This document shows positions 31,204 to 40,554 of a stretch of DNA of 64,000 nt, piece after piece; within the stretch, counting starts at the first letter, position 1, and each line of letters starts with the position of its first letter. A program made the translations under genes and the position numbers. Origin of the DNA: Mycoplasma haemofelis str. Langford 1. Lineage in GTDB: Bacteria > Bacillota_I > Bacilli_A > Mycoplasmatales > Mycoplasmoidaceae. A model generated the notes under the pieces. It did not search any database, had not been told where the DNA came from, and worked only from the letters and a program-made list of their open reading frames with translations. The stretch is from positions 372,001 through 436,000 of the forward strand of contig NC_014970.1 of assembly GCF_000200735.1 (NCBI RefSeq), read 5' to 3'.

Positions 31204-31641
31204 TTATTTAGGGGATGTGCACATATCTCAAAATTCCTTTCCGGCAATAATACCGTTATCAATATTGACTTTGTCTTCATCCAAATCACTCATATTCTCC
31301 TCAGCTTTTTCGAAACAAAAATCCCTTAAAGCTTCCGCACTTGTTTGGGAGCCTTTAGGGAACGTCTCTTCCCAACTCTTTCTTCCATATTGAAAGCCAT
31401 CGGCTTTGTAAGAATTAAATTTATCACTTCAACCCTTACTCTCTGGATCAGCTAATTTCACATACAGTCTGTCAATTAAATGTTTATTAGCTCTTGCAGC
31501 TGTCGCTCTATATCTGGTAATCTTTGCCTGATACTTGTCCTCTTCCTCTTCCTCTTCCTGTTTCTTACTTATTCCAAATAATGCTCCCACGGAGACAGCC
31601 CCCACTCCACCTAACCCCGCTAAAGCTTTCTTAATTGACAT
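31204..31641 (-). CDS. Small single-module protein
   Basis: 145 aa, ATG at 31641. Anchor MSIKKALAGLGGVGAVSVGALFG, an acidic stretch KQEEEEEEDKYQ, LADPESKGWSDKFN, RDFCFEKAEENMSDL, FWDMCTSPK. Paralog of 30022-30447, which lies on the other side of the acidic gene. Confidence 0.87.
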
Positions 31642-31742
31642 ATTTCCTCGTTTCTAGTAAGTCTGTTTTTCGTCTTTTTCGTAAGGTTGTAGGAAGTTAA
31701 AAGATCCCAGATTCTTTGGGGAGATATGTATGGGATTAAGGT
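31642..31742. promoter_or_regulatory. Divergent intergenic region
   Basis: 101 bp between divergent genes. GGGGAGATATGTATGGGATTAAGGT precedes the plus-strand ATG, with a GGGAG that could serve as ribosome site but sits rather far upstream. No ORF. Confidence 0.3.
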
Positions 31743-32627
31743 ATGAATTCTCTAGCTACTAGAACAATAGCAGGGTTAGGAATGGCTGGAGTCACAGGGG
31801 CTTCTGTCGCGGGTGCTTGGTATGTAATGAAACCCAAGGATGTTAAATCTAAACTGGTATCTGAAGGGTTAACTTTAGTTGGGGATTATTCAAGAGCTTG
31901 AAGAGCGGTATTTTTAACTCATAAGGATGATGAAGAATTTATAAAGTTTGCAGGAGTATCATCTGATCAGCAGTCTGATACTCAAGGAACTAAGGTTGCC
32001 TCTGCATGTAAAAGAGTCTTAAAGGCGGAGGTAAGCTCCGAGGAGTACGATGCTTCCCTGAATAAGGCTAGAAAGTACTGTACCACCCCTAAGTTTAAGA
32101 CTGTAGAGGCTAAAGTTTTATTTTCAGATAAGGAGATCTCTTTTCAAGAAAGAGATTGGAAGGATATATTCACCCTTCATAAATCAGACACATCCTTCAT
32201 TGATAAAGTGAAGGCCGCCAATTCAAATGCTAATATCAGCTCTTCTACACAAGCTTCCGAAGCTAAAGATAAGGTGAAGAAGTTTTGTGATGATCTGAAG
32301 GTTAAGGATCCTATTTCTGAGCATATTTTAGATTACGAGAAGTACTGTTTACAGACACCACCCAATGTGCAGAAATTCTATGAACAGAAGGGTTACACTT
32401 TGGTTGGAAATGGGGGATGAGGAAGTAAGTTTGAGTCAATTAAAACCAGTGATACCAGTTTGGTAAATGAGATTAAAGGTAGTGATACTTTGAATGAGTC
32501 CTCTGATGGAACCCAAGGAGGCCCAAAATTAGAGTCATGATGTAAGACTAAATTAGCTCAAGAGATAAATGCTGCAGATCCTAATATGGAAGCCAATTTA
32601 AAAGTTAAAAGTCGTTGTTTTATTTAA
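31743..32627 (+). CDS. Family A protein with three modules
   Basis: 294 aa, ATG at 31743. Anchor at about 8-27; KSKLVSEGLTLVGDYS, ASACKRVLK, RKYCTTPKF, VKKFCDDLK, YEKYCLQTPPN, LESWCKTKL, KSRCFI. Paralog of 29159-30025 along its whole length. First of a plus-strand run of five genes to 35439. Confidence 0.89.
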
Positions 32628-32657
32628 GTCCACATTCTCATGAGGATAAGTTAAGTA

Positions 32658-33260
32658 ATGTCTGTTTTACCGAAAGCAGGATTGGGCTTTGCTGGGCTGG
32701 CAGGTGCTTCCGGACTTGGTTATTTAGGGGTTAAGCAATTTTCTTCCGAGCCAAAGGAGACATTTAAGTCTAAGTATGCTTTAGCTGTTAAGGGCTTTTT
32801 GAATGATGATAAGGTTCTTGGAAAGAAAGTAGATGCTCTAAATCAGAGTTCTGCTTCCCCTAAACATACTGATTTATTGGAGGCTCAAAAACAGAAAAAA
32901 GCAAGTAATGATGCAGGAGCAAAAGAAGCACTCAAGCGTGGATGTAGTGACATCCATGACAAGGCTATAGAAAGTGATTTTTTAGAGGATTTCAAGAATT
33001 ATTGTTCCTTTAATAATGAAGATAAGATTGAGACAGGAAAGACTCTAGTTGCTGATAAGAACGACTTTACCAACCATTTAAATAGCTTTAAAGGTAAGAA
33101 GGTCGAGGAGCTGCAAGCGGGTTTTAAGAGTATTAAGAAGCCTTCTGAAGATAGTTCGGATGAGACATGGAAAGAGGCCATGTTGGGAGAGTGTAAGCGT
33201 TTGTCAAAGGAGATATTTGAAGGGGAGATTCCTAATTTCAAAGAGTTCTGCGCTAAGTAG
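32658..33260 (+). CDS. Family A protein, SKT type
   Basis: 200 aa, ATG at 32658. Anchor at about 8-26, FKSKYALAVKGFLN, LKRGCSDIHDK, FKNYCSFNNEDKIETGK, LGECKRLSKEIFEG, NFKEFCAK. All Trp are UGG here. Closest relative is 9000-9608, on the opposite strand 23 kb away. Confidence 0.9.
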   Translation: MSVLPKAGLGFAGLAGASGLGYLGVKQFSSEPKETFKSKYALAVKGFLNDDKVLGKKVDALNQSSASPKHTDLLEAQKQKKASNDAGAKEALKRGCSDIHDKAIESDFLEDFKNYCSFNNEDKIETGKTLVADKNDFTNHLNSFKGKKVEELQAGFKSIKKPSEDSSDETWKEAMLGECKRLSKEIFEGEIPNFKEFCAK

Positions 33261-33262
33261 TT

Positions 33263-33892
33263 GTGAATCATTTGTACACTTTGGGCGGATTAGGGGTCTT
33301 GGGTGCAGCTTCTGGCGGGGCTTACTTAATTCACAACTCCATTTCTAAGCCTGCTCCTCTTTCTTTGAAAAGCAAACTTGAAAACGAGAAATATTCCTTC
33401 ATGGGGGATGATGATGGCAACTGGGATACCGTTCTAAGTAAGTACAATGAATCTTCCATTTCTGTGGATAGAAAATTTGCAGATCTTACTGGTACTGTAA
33501 CCAAAGACAGTCTTAAGAAGAAGTGTGATGGCGTTTTATCATCGGGCGATGGTTCCCTTTATGAGAAAGCTAAATTATGGTGTACTACCCCCAGAAGTAT
33601 TCAACAGAGATTAGAAGATTTAAAAATTGGGATTCTTAAGATGGATGGTGAGGATGATAATGGGGATAAGGATACGTGAGTAAAGCTTAAAGATAAGTAC
33701 AAAGGGGCATCCCCCGAACAGAAGATTAGGGGTTTTGAATTAACTTCCCCAGATGAAGCAGATTCTTGAAAGAAGATTAGAACTGCATGTAGTGGTCATA
33801 TGTCAAAGAGTAGATGGGATGCTGACTATGACTACTATTTAGAGAAGGCCATGGTTTGATGTTCTTCCTCATCTAAATTGTTAAATGAGTAG
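33263..33892 (+). CDS. Family A protein, VVP type, GTG start
   Basis: 209 aa, GTG at 33263 two bp after the previous stop. Anchor at about 6-24, LKSKLENEKYSFMGDDDGNW, KKKCDGVLSS, AKLWCTTPRSIQQRL, IRTACSGHMSKSRWDADYDYYLEKA, VWCSSSS. Shares the SRWDADYDYYL end with 36247-36930. The last 8 bp overlap the next ATG. Confidence 0.88.
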
Positions 33893-34520
33893 GTCTTTAG
33901 CTCTTTCTTTAGGAACTTTGGGAGTTGGTGGTGTGGGACTTGGAGCCGCTGGAATTCACCATTTTAGAAAAGGAGATTCCGCCTCTGAAGTTACCTTCAG
34001 GACTAAGTATATTAAAGCGCTTATAAGTGAATCTGATGATGCTACTTGAACGGCTAAGTTGGGAGTTCTGGAGAAATCTTCCTTTACACCTAAGAATGCA
34101 CATTTAGTTAAGGCTAAAGGCGAGAAGGACAAAGGGAAATTAGCTTTAAAGGAGGGATGTATGGAGATTTATTCGAGACCAGTAGATAGTGTGGATGACT
34201 TTAATGATTTCAAGAATTTCTGTTCTTTCAATAACGGAGACAAGATTGCAGATGGAAAAGAGTTAGCTAATGCTGAAAGCGACTTTTCTTCCCATTGAGA
34301 TGCTTTCAGCAAGATTCCGAAAGAGGATTTGCACTTTGCATTAAGGGAGGCTTACGATATCAAAGGGAATTCTGCAGATGCGTCCGGTTGGAAAGCCAAG
34401 ATGCTAGAGAAATGTAAGGAGATATCGTCAGACATATTCGATGGATCTATATCTAATTTCGATACTTTTTGTGTGAAGAATAAAAGTGTGGCTGCGTCTT
34501 CTGGCGGGGGTCGTCAATAA
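33885..34520 (+). CDS. Family A protein, SKT type
   Basis: 211 aa, ATG at 33885. MSRSLALSLGTLGVGGVGLGA anchor, FRTKYIKALI, LKEGCMEIYSRPVDS, FKNFCSFNNGDKIADGK, LEKCKEISSDIFDG, FDTFCVKNK. Near-paralog of 37770-38411, which has the same start peptide with SK for SR. Ends with a Gly-rich tail. Confidence 0.9.
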
Positions 34521-34566
34521 TTCCGCGATAGCGGGATAAGTCGACTCAAGATCTTAGACTGAGGGG
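34521..34566. other. Short spacer with CCGC-GATA-GCGG hairpin
   Basis: 46 bp between two plus-strand genes. CCGCGATAGCGG (34524-34535) can fold into a 4-bp stem; no U-run follows, so not a clear terminator. GAGGGG directly before the next ATG could be a ribosome site. Confidence 0.3.
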
Positions 34567-35439
34567 ATGAAGTTATTGTCTGCTTTAGCCCTTTTGGGTT
34601 TTGGAACTGTTGGGGTAGGGGGGTGATATGGTTTTTCTACTTTAAGACCTAAGAATCTTCAACAATACTTAGAATGACAGGGATTTGAATTAGCTTCCAA
34701 GACTGAAGGTAATATTTGAAAGTCTATTCTGGATGAGCATAAGGAGATCGTAAAGTCTAGAATTGGAAAGACAGATCCTAAAGAGTCGGATATCAGGAAT
34801 TGATGTTCTTCCCATTTATCTATTTCCAATTATGAATTCTTTAAAGATGATGCTTCCAAGATATGCGTTAATAATCCTCATACTGTAAGAGCTAAGATAA
34901 TCTTGCAAGATGGAAGCATAAGCTCTTTAATAGAGGGTTTAAATGACTCTAAGGGCGAGAAATATAAGGTAGCTTATATATTTAGGAAACACATAGAAGG
35001 AGTTCCTGAGTTAATAGGATTTATTCCGCCATCTAAGGAAGAAGGTACAGAGAATTTAGAGGGGGGCGGCAAAGCATTAGGAGAATGGTGTCAGAAGTCT
35101 CTGGAATCTAAGCCGGATGATCAGTTAGTAAAGAATGTAAGGCTTCTCTGTTCCCCTAAGTCTTTCACCACTATTAAAGAATTAATAAAGTTAAATAAAG
35201 AGGAAGAGTTGTTGCTTACTGCGGAAGCCAATTCCAAAGAGTTATCTGAAAAATACGCAGAAATAAAGGATAAGGATTCTTGAACTAAAGATGAAACTAA
35301 GGGGTCTTCAAGTCCTGACTCCCAAGAATCCCTAAAGAAGTGGTGTCAGACTCACGAATCTAAGAAATTTTCTGAAGAAGGAACATTCAGCAACGTCTAT
35401 CCTAAATTTCGATTTAGATGTATGAAGTCACGATCCTAA
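34567..35439 (+). CDS. Family A protein with three modules
   Basis: 290 aa, ATG at 34567. Short anchor at about 5-22, LQQYLEWQGFELAS, IRNWCSSHLS, SKICVNNPH, LGEWCQKSLES, RLLCSPKS, LKKWCQTHES, FRCMKSRS. Six Cys like 29159 and 31743 but the sequence is different, so three modules arose more than once or diverged early. Overlaps the next gene's end by 4 bp. Confidence 0.87.
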
Positions 35440-36135
35440 TTCTTCTCCATTGACAATAACTTTCCGTGTAACTCTTTAAGGTTATCTCTTAGTTTTTTAG
35501 CTGACTCCAAATCCTCCTTAGTCATACCTTTATCCACAGTTCCATATCTATTACCAGACACATGATCATTTTCTGCGTCATCCGCTCCATCTTCGGTAAT
35601 TCCTTTCCCCTCTTCTTCATCGCCTTTCTCTTCGGGTTCTGACTCCGTTCCTAAAGATACAGAAGCCCCAAGCTGACTATCTTCCCCGTCCTTTTCCCCA
35701 ACTTCGCTATCTCCTGCAGGCTCAGTACCTGATTGGGGATCTTGTCCTTGACCCTCCGATGTGTCTCCACTACTTCCCTGCTCATCCCCTTGAGAGGACG
35801 TTGATCCTGAATCTCCAGCCGATGAAGCATCTCCTCCTCCCCCAGCATCAGATTCTTCTCCGCCATCTTGCCCGCCTCCTCCAGATGCTTCTTGGGTTTG
35901 ATCTTGAGACCCTTCAGATCCGCCCGAATCATCTTCTTGTGATTCTTCCTGTTCGCTTTCATCGCGATCCTTTCAATCTTCCTATAAGAGGATCTTCATC
36001 TGTAAGCGACTTGGTTCTTACTTTCTCTTCTGGCTTCTCCTCTGCACTCTTAGAGACTAGAGACGAAGTGGCAATAATTCCTCCAATGCCAGTTACTGTT
36101 GGACCGCCTATCTTAAGTCACTTATTAGTAGTCAT
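35436..36135 (-). pseudogene. Family D acidic gene with a one-base frameshift
   Basis: ATG at 36135 gives an anchor (IGGPTVTGIGGIIATSSLVS) and SAEEKPEEKVRTKSLTDEDPLI, as in 30453-31148. The frame then breaks at 35981-35983: the next block (EDWKDRDESEQEESQ, about 175 residues of acidic low complexity and the tail YGTVDKGMTKEDLESAKK) lies in another frame with a TAG at 35982-35984. Removing one base (ATAGGAAGA to ATAGAAGA on the coding strand) gives 232 codons. Pseudogene, error, or reversible switch. Confidence 0.75.
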
Positions 36136-36246
36136 AAACTGTTGAGCTTTGAATGAGTAAAGGTAGCCGAAAATGAAGGAAACATTTTCTATAAGTCAAA
36201 AAGGTTTGAGTTATGGAGGAATTTAATACCTTCTTCAAGCTAGTTT
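36136..36246. promoter_or_regulatory. Divergent intergenic region
   Basis: 111 bp, AT-rich, containing TATAAG (36190-36195) about 50 bp before the plus-strand ATG and TTATGGAGGAATTTAAT with a GGAGG. No supported ORF. Confidence 0.35.
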
Positions 36247-36930
36247 ATGACTTCTAAGAATCTTTATTTATCTGGGGCGTTGGGTTCTGCCGGAGCACTC
36301 GGGGGAGGAATGTATTTAGCTTATCCTAGTTCTTCAGATCCTGAACCTGTTACTACCACTACTGCGTCCGAAATTAAAGTTGTTACAACCATAAGGGAGA
36401 GACTTCAAAAGGATAGATATGTTTTGTTAACAAAAGATGGAAGTGATAGCTCACACTGAGGAACTATCCTATCTAAATACCAAGAAGCCAAGAATAAGCC
36501 TAATAATAGGTTGATGTTTGGAACAGAGAATGTTGGTATAGATACTCTTCAGAAAGATTGTGAATCATCTGTTGATTCGGATGATGATGAGCTTTATTTA
36601 AAAGTAAAGCTTTGATGTACTGTTCCAAAAGCTGTTTCGGAGAGGTTGGAAGAATTGGGGGTTGTGGTTTTGAAAACTACTGGAAATGATGATAGTTCTG
36701 GAGACAAGGGAAGATGGGTCGAATTAGCCAAGAAATATAAGGATTCGGGGAATAACGCTATCGATGGGCTTACTTTATCGGGAAATGATGATAATGATTG
36801 GACGAAGTTAAGGGATAAGTGCAACGAGTACTTTACTAAGGATAGGTGGGATGAGAAATATGACTATTATCTAAGTAAAGTTTCTGATTGGTGTTCCTAT
36901 AAATTCCCTACGCCTGTATCTAGAGCTTAG
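36247..36930 (+). CDS. Family A protein, VVP type
   Basis: 227 aa, ATG at 36247. Anchor at about 7-26, a Thr-rich linker (PVTTTTASEIKVVTT), IRERLQKDRYVLL, QKDCESSVDS, VKLWCTVPKAVSERLEEL, LRDKCNEYFTKDRWDEKYDYYLSK, SDWCSYKF. Longest two-module member. The end overlaps the convergent gene by 11 bp. Confidence 0.88.
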
Positions 36931-37585
36931 CTTTTTCCAAATCTGTTAACTTTACGTTTAGTTCCTTTAATTCTCCAACTATCTTTTTAGCAGCTTCTAA
37001 ATCTTCTTTAGTCATACCTACATCTTCAGTTCCATACTTCTTACCATCTGCATGTTCGTGCTCAGCTTCATCAGATCCATCTTCAGTCACACCTTCTTTT
37101 TGTTCATCTGCCTCTTCAGCTTTATCTTCTTCTTTCTCGGAAGATTCGTGCGATACAGAAGCCCCTAATTCACTGAGATCTCCACTCAAATTATCTTTCG
37201 CTGCCCCACTATTTTCACCGTCATCTCCTTCTTCCCCCCCATCATCTTTTCCATCTTGGTTCTTCTCGCCTTTCTTTTGTGATTTTCCTCCTTCTTGATC
37301 ACCTTCTTCTCCTTCTGAATCTTCATCACCCTCACCATCTCCACCAGCACCCCCTTCTCCTTTTTCACCTTCGCTACCAGATTCACCCTCCTCACCTTCT
37401 TCCTCACTCTCATCCCTATCTTCTCAAGGATCTACAAGGGGATCTTCATCAGCAAGAACCTTGTTCTTTAAATTCCTATCTACGCTCTCATCTGCATTCT
37501 TAGAGATTAGAGACGAAGTGGCAAATATCCCTCCAATTCCCGTCAATATGGATCCTCCTATTTGAAATAACTTATCAATTGCCAT
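36920..37585 (-). CDS. Family D acidic low-complexity protein
   Basis: 221 aa, ATG at 37585. Anchor at about 5-27 (FQIGGSILTGIGGIFATSSLIS), neck NADESVDRNLKNKVLADEDPLVDPW, acidic middle with Gly-Glu-Gly-Asp runs and Lys-rich patches, then the tail KYGTEDVGMTKEDLEAAKK. Intact, unlike 35436. Only the ends are conserved among the three D genes. Confidence 0.87.
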
Positions 37586-37769
37586 AGATACTCAGCTTTA
37601 TAAGCCTACAAATTTGAAATTCACTTTAGATATTGGGAATCCCTTATTTCCTTAAGAAATAGATCTAACCTCCTATGGGATTATGTGTGAAAAAGATATA
37701 TATTTAGGCTTAAAAGTGTGTGGAAAATTGTTGATTGTGGCTTGTAGTTTCCGTTTCTTATGATAGGTT
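37586..37769. promoter_or_regulatory. Divergent intergenic region
   Basis: 184 bp between divergent genes. AT-rich, with AAAAAGATATATATTTAGG (about 37691-37709) as the best promoter-like stretch. No ORF with support. Confidence 0.35.
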
Positions 37770-38411
37770 ATGAGTAAGTCTTTAGCTCTTTCATTAGGCA
37801 CTTTGGGAGTAGGGGGTGCTGGTCTGGGGGCTGCAGGATTACATTATTGGAAAAATACCCCAACATCACCCAAGGTGACTTTCAGCGTCAAGTATAGTAA
37901 AGCCCTTCTAAATGATGAAACTGGAGATGATATTTGAACTTCTAAGTTAACTGCTTTGGCTTTAGAAACGTCTAATCCTAAGAATCCACATTTAATTAGA
38001 GCTAAAGAAGAGCATAAGAGTAACGAGAAGGATAGGGCTAAAGCTTCTTTGAAGCAAGGTTGTCAAGCGATTTATTCGAAATCGGTGGATAGTCAGGATG
38101 ACTTTGATGATTTTAAGAATTTCTGTTCTTTAAATAACAAAGACAAAATCTCAAAAGGAAGGAGCTTAGTGAGTGTTGCTGGGGATTTTGATACCCATTG
38201 AAGTACTTTTAGTGGAGCTAAGAGAGACGATCTATATGGTGGTTTTAAGGAAATACATGATGGTAAGGGGAGCGAAGCTACCGACAATAATTGGAAGGAT
38301 AAGATGCTTAAGGAGTGTGGAAAGATATCGGAGGATATATTCGATGGTGAGATAGTTGACTTTACTAAATTCTGTACCAAGGATAAATCGCAACAAGCAA
38401 CAGTTAACTAA
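37770..38411 (+). CDS. Family A protein, SKT type
   Basis: 213 aa, ATG at 37770. MSKSLALSLGTLGVGGAGLGA anchor, FSVKYSKALL, LKQGCQAIYSKSVDS, FKNFCSLNNKDKISKGR, LKECGKISEDIFDG, FTKFCTKDKS. Paralog of 33885-34520 across the D genes. Overlaps the convergent frameshifted gene by 4 bp. Confidence 0.9.
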
Positions 38412-38826
38412 GTTCAATCTCTGGATTGATAATGGGAAGAATACATCCATTGACCTCCTTCTTGGTAAACGTAGACTTGAGACTTTTCTCCCGCCTTAAA
38501 ACTTGCCTTTCTACCGGAACAAGCATCATTTACATCACTTATAAATTTCCCTTGACTTGGAGGAATATCCCTCAGGAATAAATTCCTGCCTTGTTTTTTA
38601 AAACCTTAAATACAAATGAACTTTTATCGTTATTCCATACACGCTTCGATACGTGCACTATACATCCTGTTTCCTCCGTTATTTCCTCTCCTATAGAACT
38701 ATCTTTATTAAGGATGTGAGGTGTTGGTTGGGATGCCTGATAATTAGAATATACAGAACCGCCCGCAACCGCCAATACTCCAGCAGATAATGCCGGAACC
38801 GGTGATGCTAATTTAATAAGACTCAT
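38408..38826 (-). pseudogene. Family B gene frameshifted in an A6 tract
   Basis: ATG at 38826, anchor at about 9-27, EEITEETGCIVHVSKRVW, FVFKVLKNKAG, then an early TAA. The real C-terminus (RNLFLRDIPPSQGKF, VNDACSGRKASFKAGE, VYVYQEGGQWMYSS) is in another frame from 38600 down. The break lies at A6 (T6 on the plus strand, 38594-38599): seven As give an open frame of 139 aa. First of three successive family B genes out of frame. Confidence 0.78.
38594..38599 (-). repeat. A6 homopolymer at a frameshift
   Basis: T6 on the plus strand. One extra base restores the family B frame of the gene 38408-38826. Confidence 0.6.
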
Positions 38827-38949
38827 TAATTTACTTCGGAAGACTTCAAATATACCTGATACCTGAGAACAGTTTTTGATTGCTTGATGTGCATCGAAAT
38901 TAGAAAGGTGGGAGAGACTTCCTTTTTAATACTTTAAAGATTAAATATT
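38827..38949. promoter_or_regulatory. Intergenic region upstream of 38826
   Basis: 123 bp between tandem minus-strand genes. AT-rich with TTTTTAATACTTTAAAG near 38931; presumably holds the promoter of 38408-38826. No ORF. Confidence 0.3.
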
Positions 38950-39416
38950 CTAGGTGGTATGGTGTTTCAAATTATTCATAGTAACCCCCTGTTTATTAAC
39001 TCAATCTTGATTTTGTAGATTAGAGGAGTATATCCACGCTTGGTCGCTGCTTCTAATGTAGAAATATACGTGTTTTTTGTTATCTCCCGCCCCTAGACTA
39101 GGCTTAATCCCTAAACAAGCATCTCTAATATCTTGTTTAAAAGTATCCGAAGAACTAGTTGATCATGATGAAAATTCATCTTCTACTCATGACTCTAATA
39201 TCTCAGTTACGATGTTATTAGTTGTCGGTTCTTTAACTTTGTAAATTACACATTTACTCTTTGCTTCAACATCCATATTATCGGATGAAGAAGTCTTATT
39301 TAGACTCTTAGACTCTTAGACTCGAAAGATGATTCTTGAAGACCAGAGTATATAGCACCACCTATACCTGCAACACTAGCTGTACCCCCTAGAAAAAGAA
39401 GACCATGAGAATTCAT
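38950..39416 (-). pseudogene. Family B gene switched out of frame by an octamer repeat
   Basis: ATG at 39416 reads an anchor (LLFLGGTASVAGIGGAIYSG) and then three copies of GAGTCTAA, the third giving GTC-TAA: a 38-aa product. The downstream frame is fully open and typical of the family: EAKSKCVIYKVKEPT, IRDACLGIKPSLGAG, HVYFYIRSSDQAWIYSS. With two octamers the whole span is one 152-aa protein. A gene decaying by chance would be unlikely to keep an exact, repeat-length-dependent fix, so phase variation is the better reading. Confidence 0.82.
39300..39323 (-). repeat. Octamer tandem repeat, 3 x GAGTCTAA
   Basis: Plus strand TTAGACTC three times, perfect. Eight is not a multiple of three, so copy number sets the frame of 38950-39416; only two copies read through (one and three both meet a stop). 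Confidence 0.92.
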
Positions 39417-39423
39417 AACCAAT

Positions 39424-39893
39424 CTATCTCATGTTTGTTTGGTTTACGACCTCTTTAACCCTAGTTCATCCATATTGTAATGGTTCATTGTAAACCCATT
39501 GTCCATCATTGTGCTTATAAACGTAAACTTGAACATGATTCCATCCCGGATAGTTAGACTTTCTGCCCGCACAAGCATCTCTCACAGAATCGGTGAAACC
39601 CTGATGGGAAGATACGACACTCTTTAAAAATTCCTCTTTTTCTTTTGCACTGATAATTTTAGTAACACTCCAATTGTTATTACCGTGAGACTGCAACTCA
39701 ACTTGATAAACTATGCACTTAGTCTCTTTAGTTGGTTCAGGAATGGTGTCAGAACTTAGATTAAAAGAAAAATCTTCCGAAAGACTCTCAGACTCTCAGA
39801 CTCTGATTGTGACGGGAAGAAATTAGACTGTGCAACTCCACCAACAGCCACCATACCACTCAAGACGAATGGAATAGAAGAGATTAGCTTCAT
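39424..39893 (-). pseudogene. Family B gene switched out of frame by an octamer repeat
   Basis: ATG at 39893, hydrophobic start (IPFVLSGMVAVGGVAQS), then three octamer copies give a 45-aa product. The other frame continues with ETKCIVYQVELQ, VRDACAGRKSNYPGW, VQVYVYKHNDGQWVYNE. With two copies the span encodes 153 aa. Seven bp from the next gene downstream in the run. Independent of the copy in 38950-39416: the unit differs at one base and the flanks differ. Confidence 0.82.
39783..39806 (-). repeat. Octamer tandem repeat, 3 copies of GAGTCTGA type
   Basis: Plus strand GACTCTCA twice and GACTCTGA once. Sits at the same place in the protein (just after the anchor) as the octamer of the neighbouring gene. 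Confidence 0.9.
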
Positions 39894-39995
39894 GATTAGT
39901 TGATAAGTGACTTTCCTTCTAGTTTAGAAATTAGAAATATTTTTTTAAAAAGAGAGGGAGATAACGCCCTTGAGCTTAGCTTCATAAATAGGTTG
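39894..39995. promoter_or_regulatory. Intergenic region upstream of 39893
   Basis: 102 bp, including a T7 run and AGAAATATTTTTTTAAAAAG; probably the promoter of the octamer gene pair. No ORF. Confidence 0.35.
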
Positions 39996-40529
39996 TTATG
40001 CTCTTATCGTTGGTATGGTTGATGAAAATTCCTTCTCTACTTTAGGATCACTATCTCAGTCATGATTGTGCAGGTCTAAAGCGTATATTCAAGTATTCTT
40101 GTCTCCAACTTTTCCTCACCATAGGTAAACCTTCCCGTTAATGTTCTTTTTGTTCGCTTTATTTTCACATGCATTGTTAATTTCTGTTTTGGAACTTTCG
40201 GAAACAGGTTTTCCAGAATCTTGGCCAAACTTTGCAAAGAACTCATCCCTATTCCCGTATTTTCCCAAGAGTTTACTGAATGTCCTATTTCCAGAGTTCC
40301 CCTTAGGATCTTGCGCTTCGTAAATTATGCAAACCGGTTGTGTTGGGATTGAATCGGAGGTGGGTGTATCTATTTGTGATTCGGAAGTGACTTCTTCTGT
40401 CTTTTGATCTTTAGGTTTCTCAACAGGCTTTTCCTTGGGGTTAAATCATGAAGAACTTCCAGCCGCTATCCCGCCTCCTACAGATGCTAAACCCGCTAAA
40501 GATGCGGTTTTTATTAAGAAAGAAGCCAT
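39996..40529 (-). CDS. Family B protein, intact
   Basis: 177 aa, ATG at 40529. Anchor at about 4-24, Lys/Glu/Pro-rich linker (KEKPVEKPKDQKTEE), QPVCIIYEAQDP, NNACENKANKKNINGKVYLWWG, TWIYALDLHNHDW. No tandem repeat after the anchor, unlike its two downstream neighbours, and the frame is open. Confidence 0.88.
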
Positions 40530-40554
40530 TTCTCCCCGATCCTTTTAAGTTCGA

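Noticed and set aside
39300-39323. Octamer array as a CRISPR or origin-type repeat
   Set aside because: No spacers, only three units, and it lies in a coding frame with a clear frame effect.
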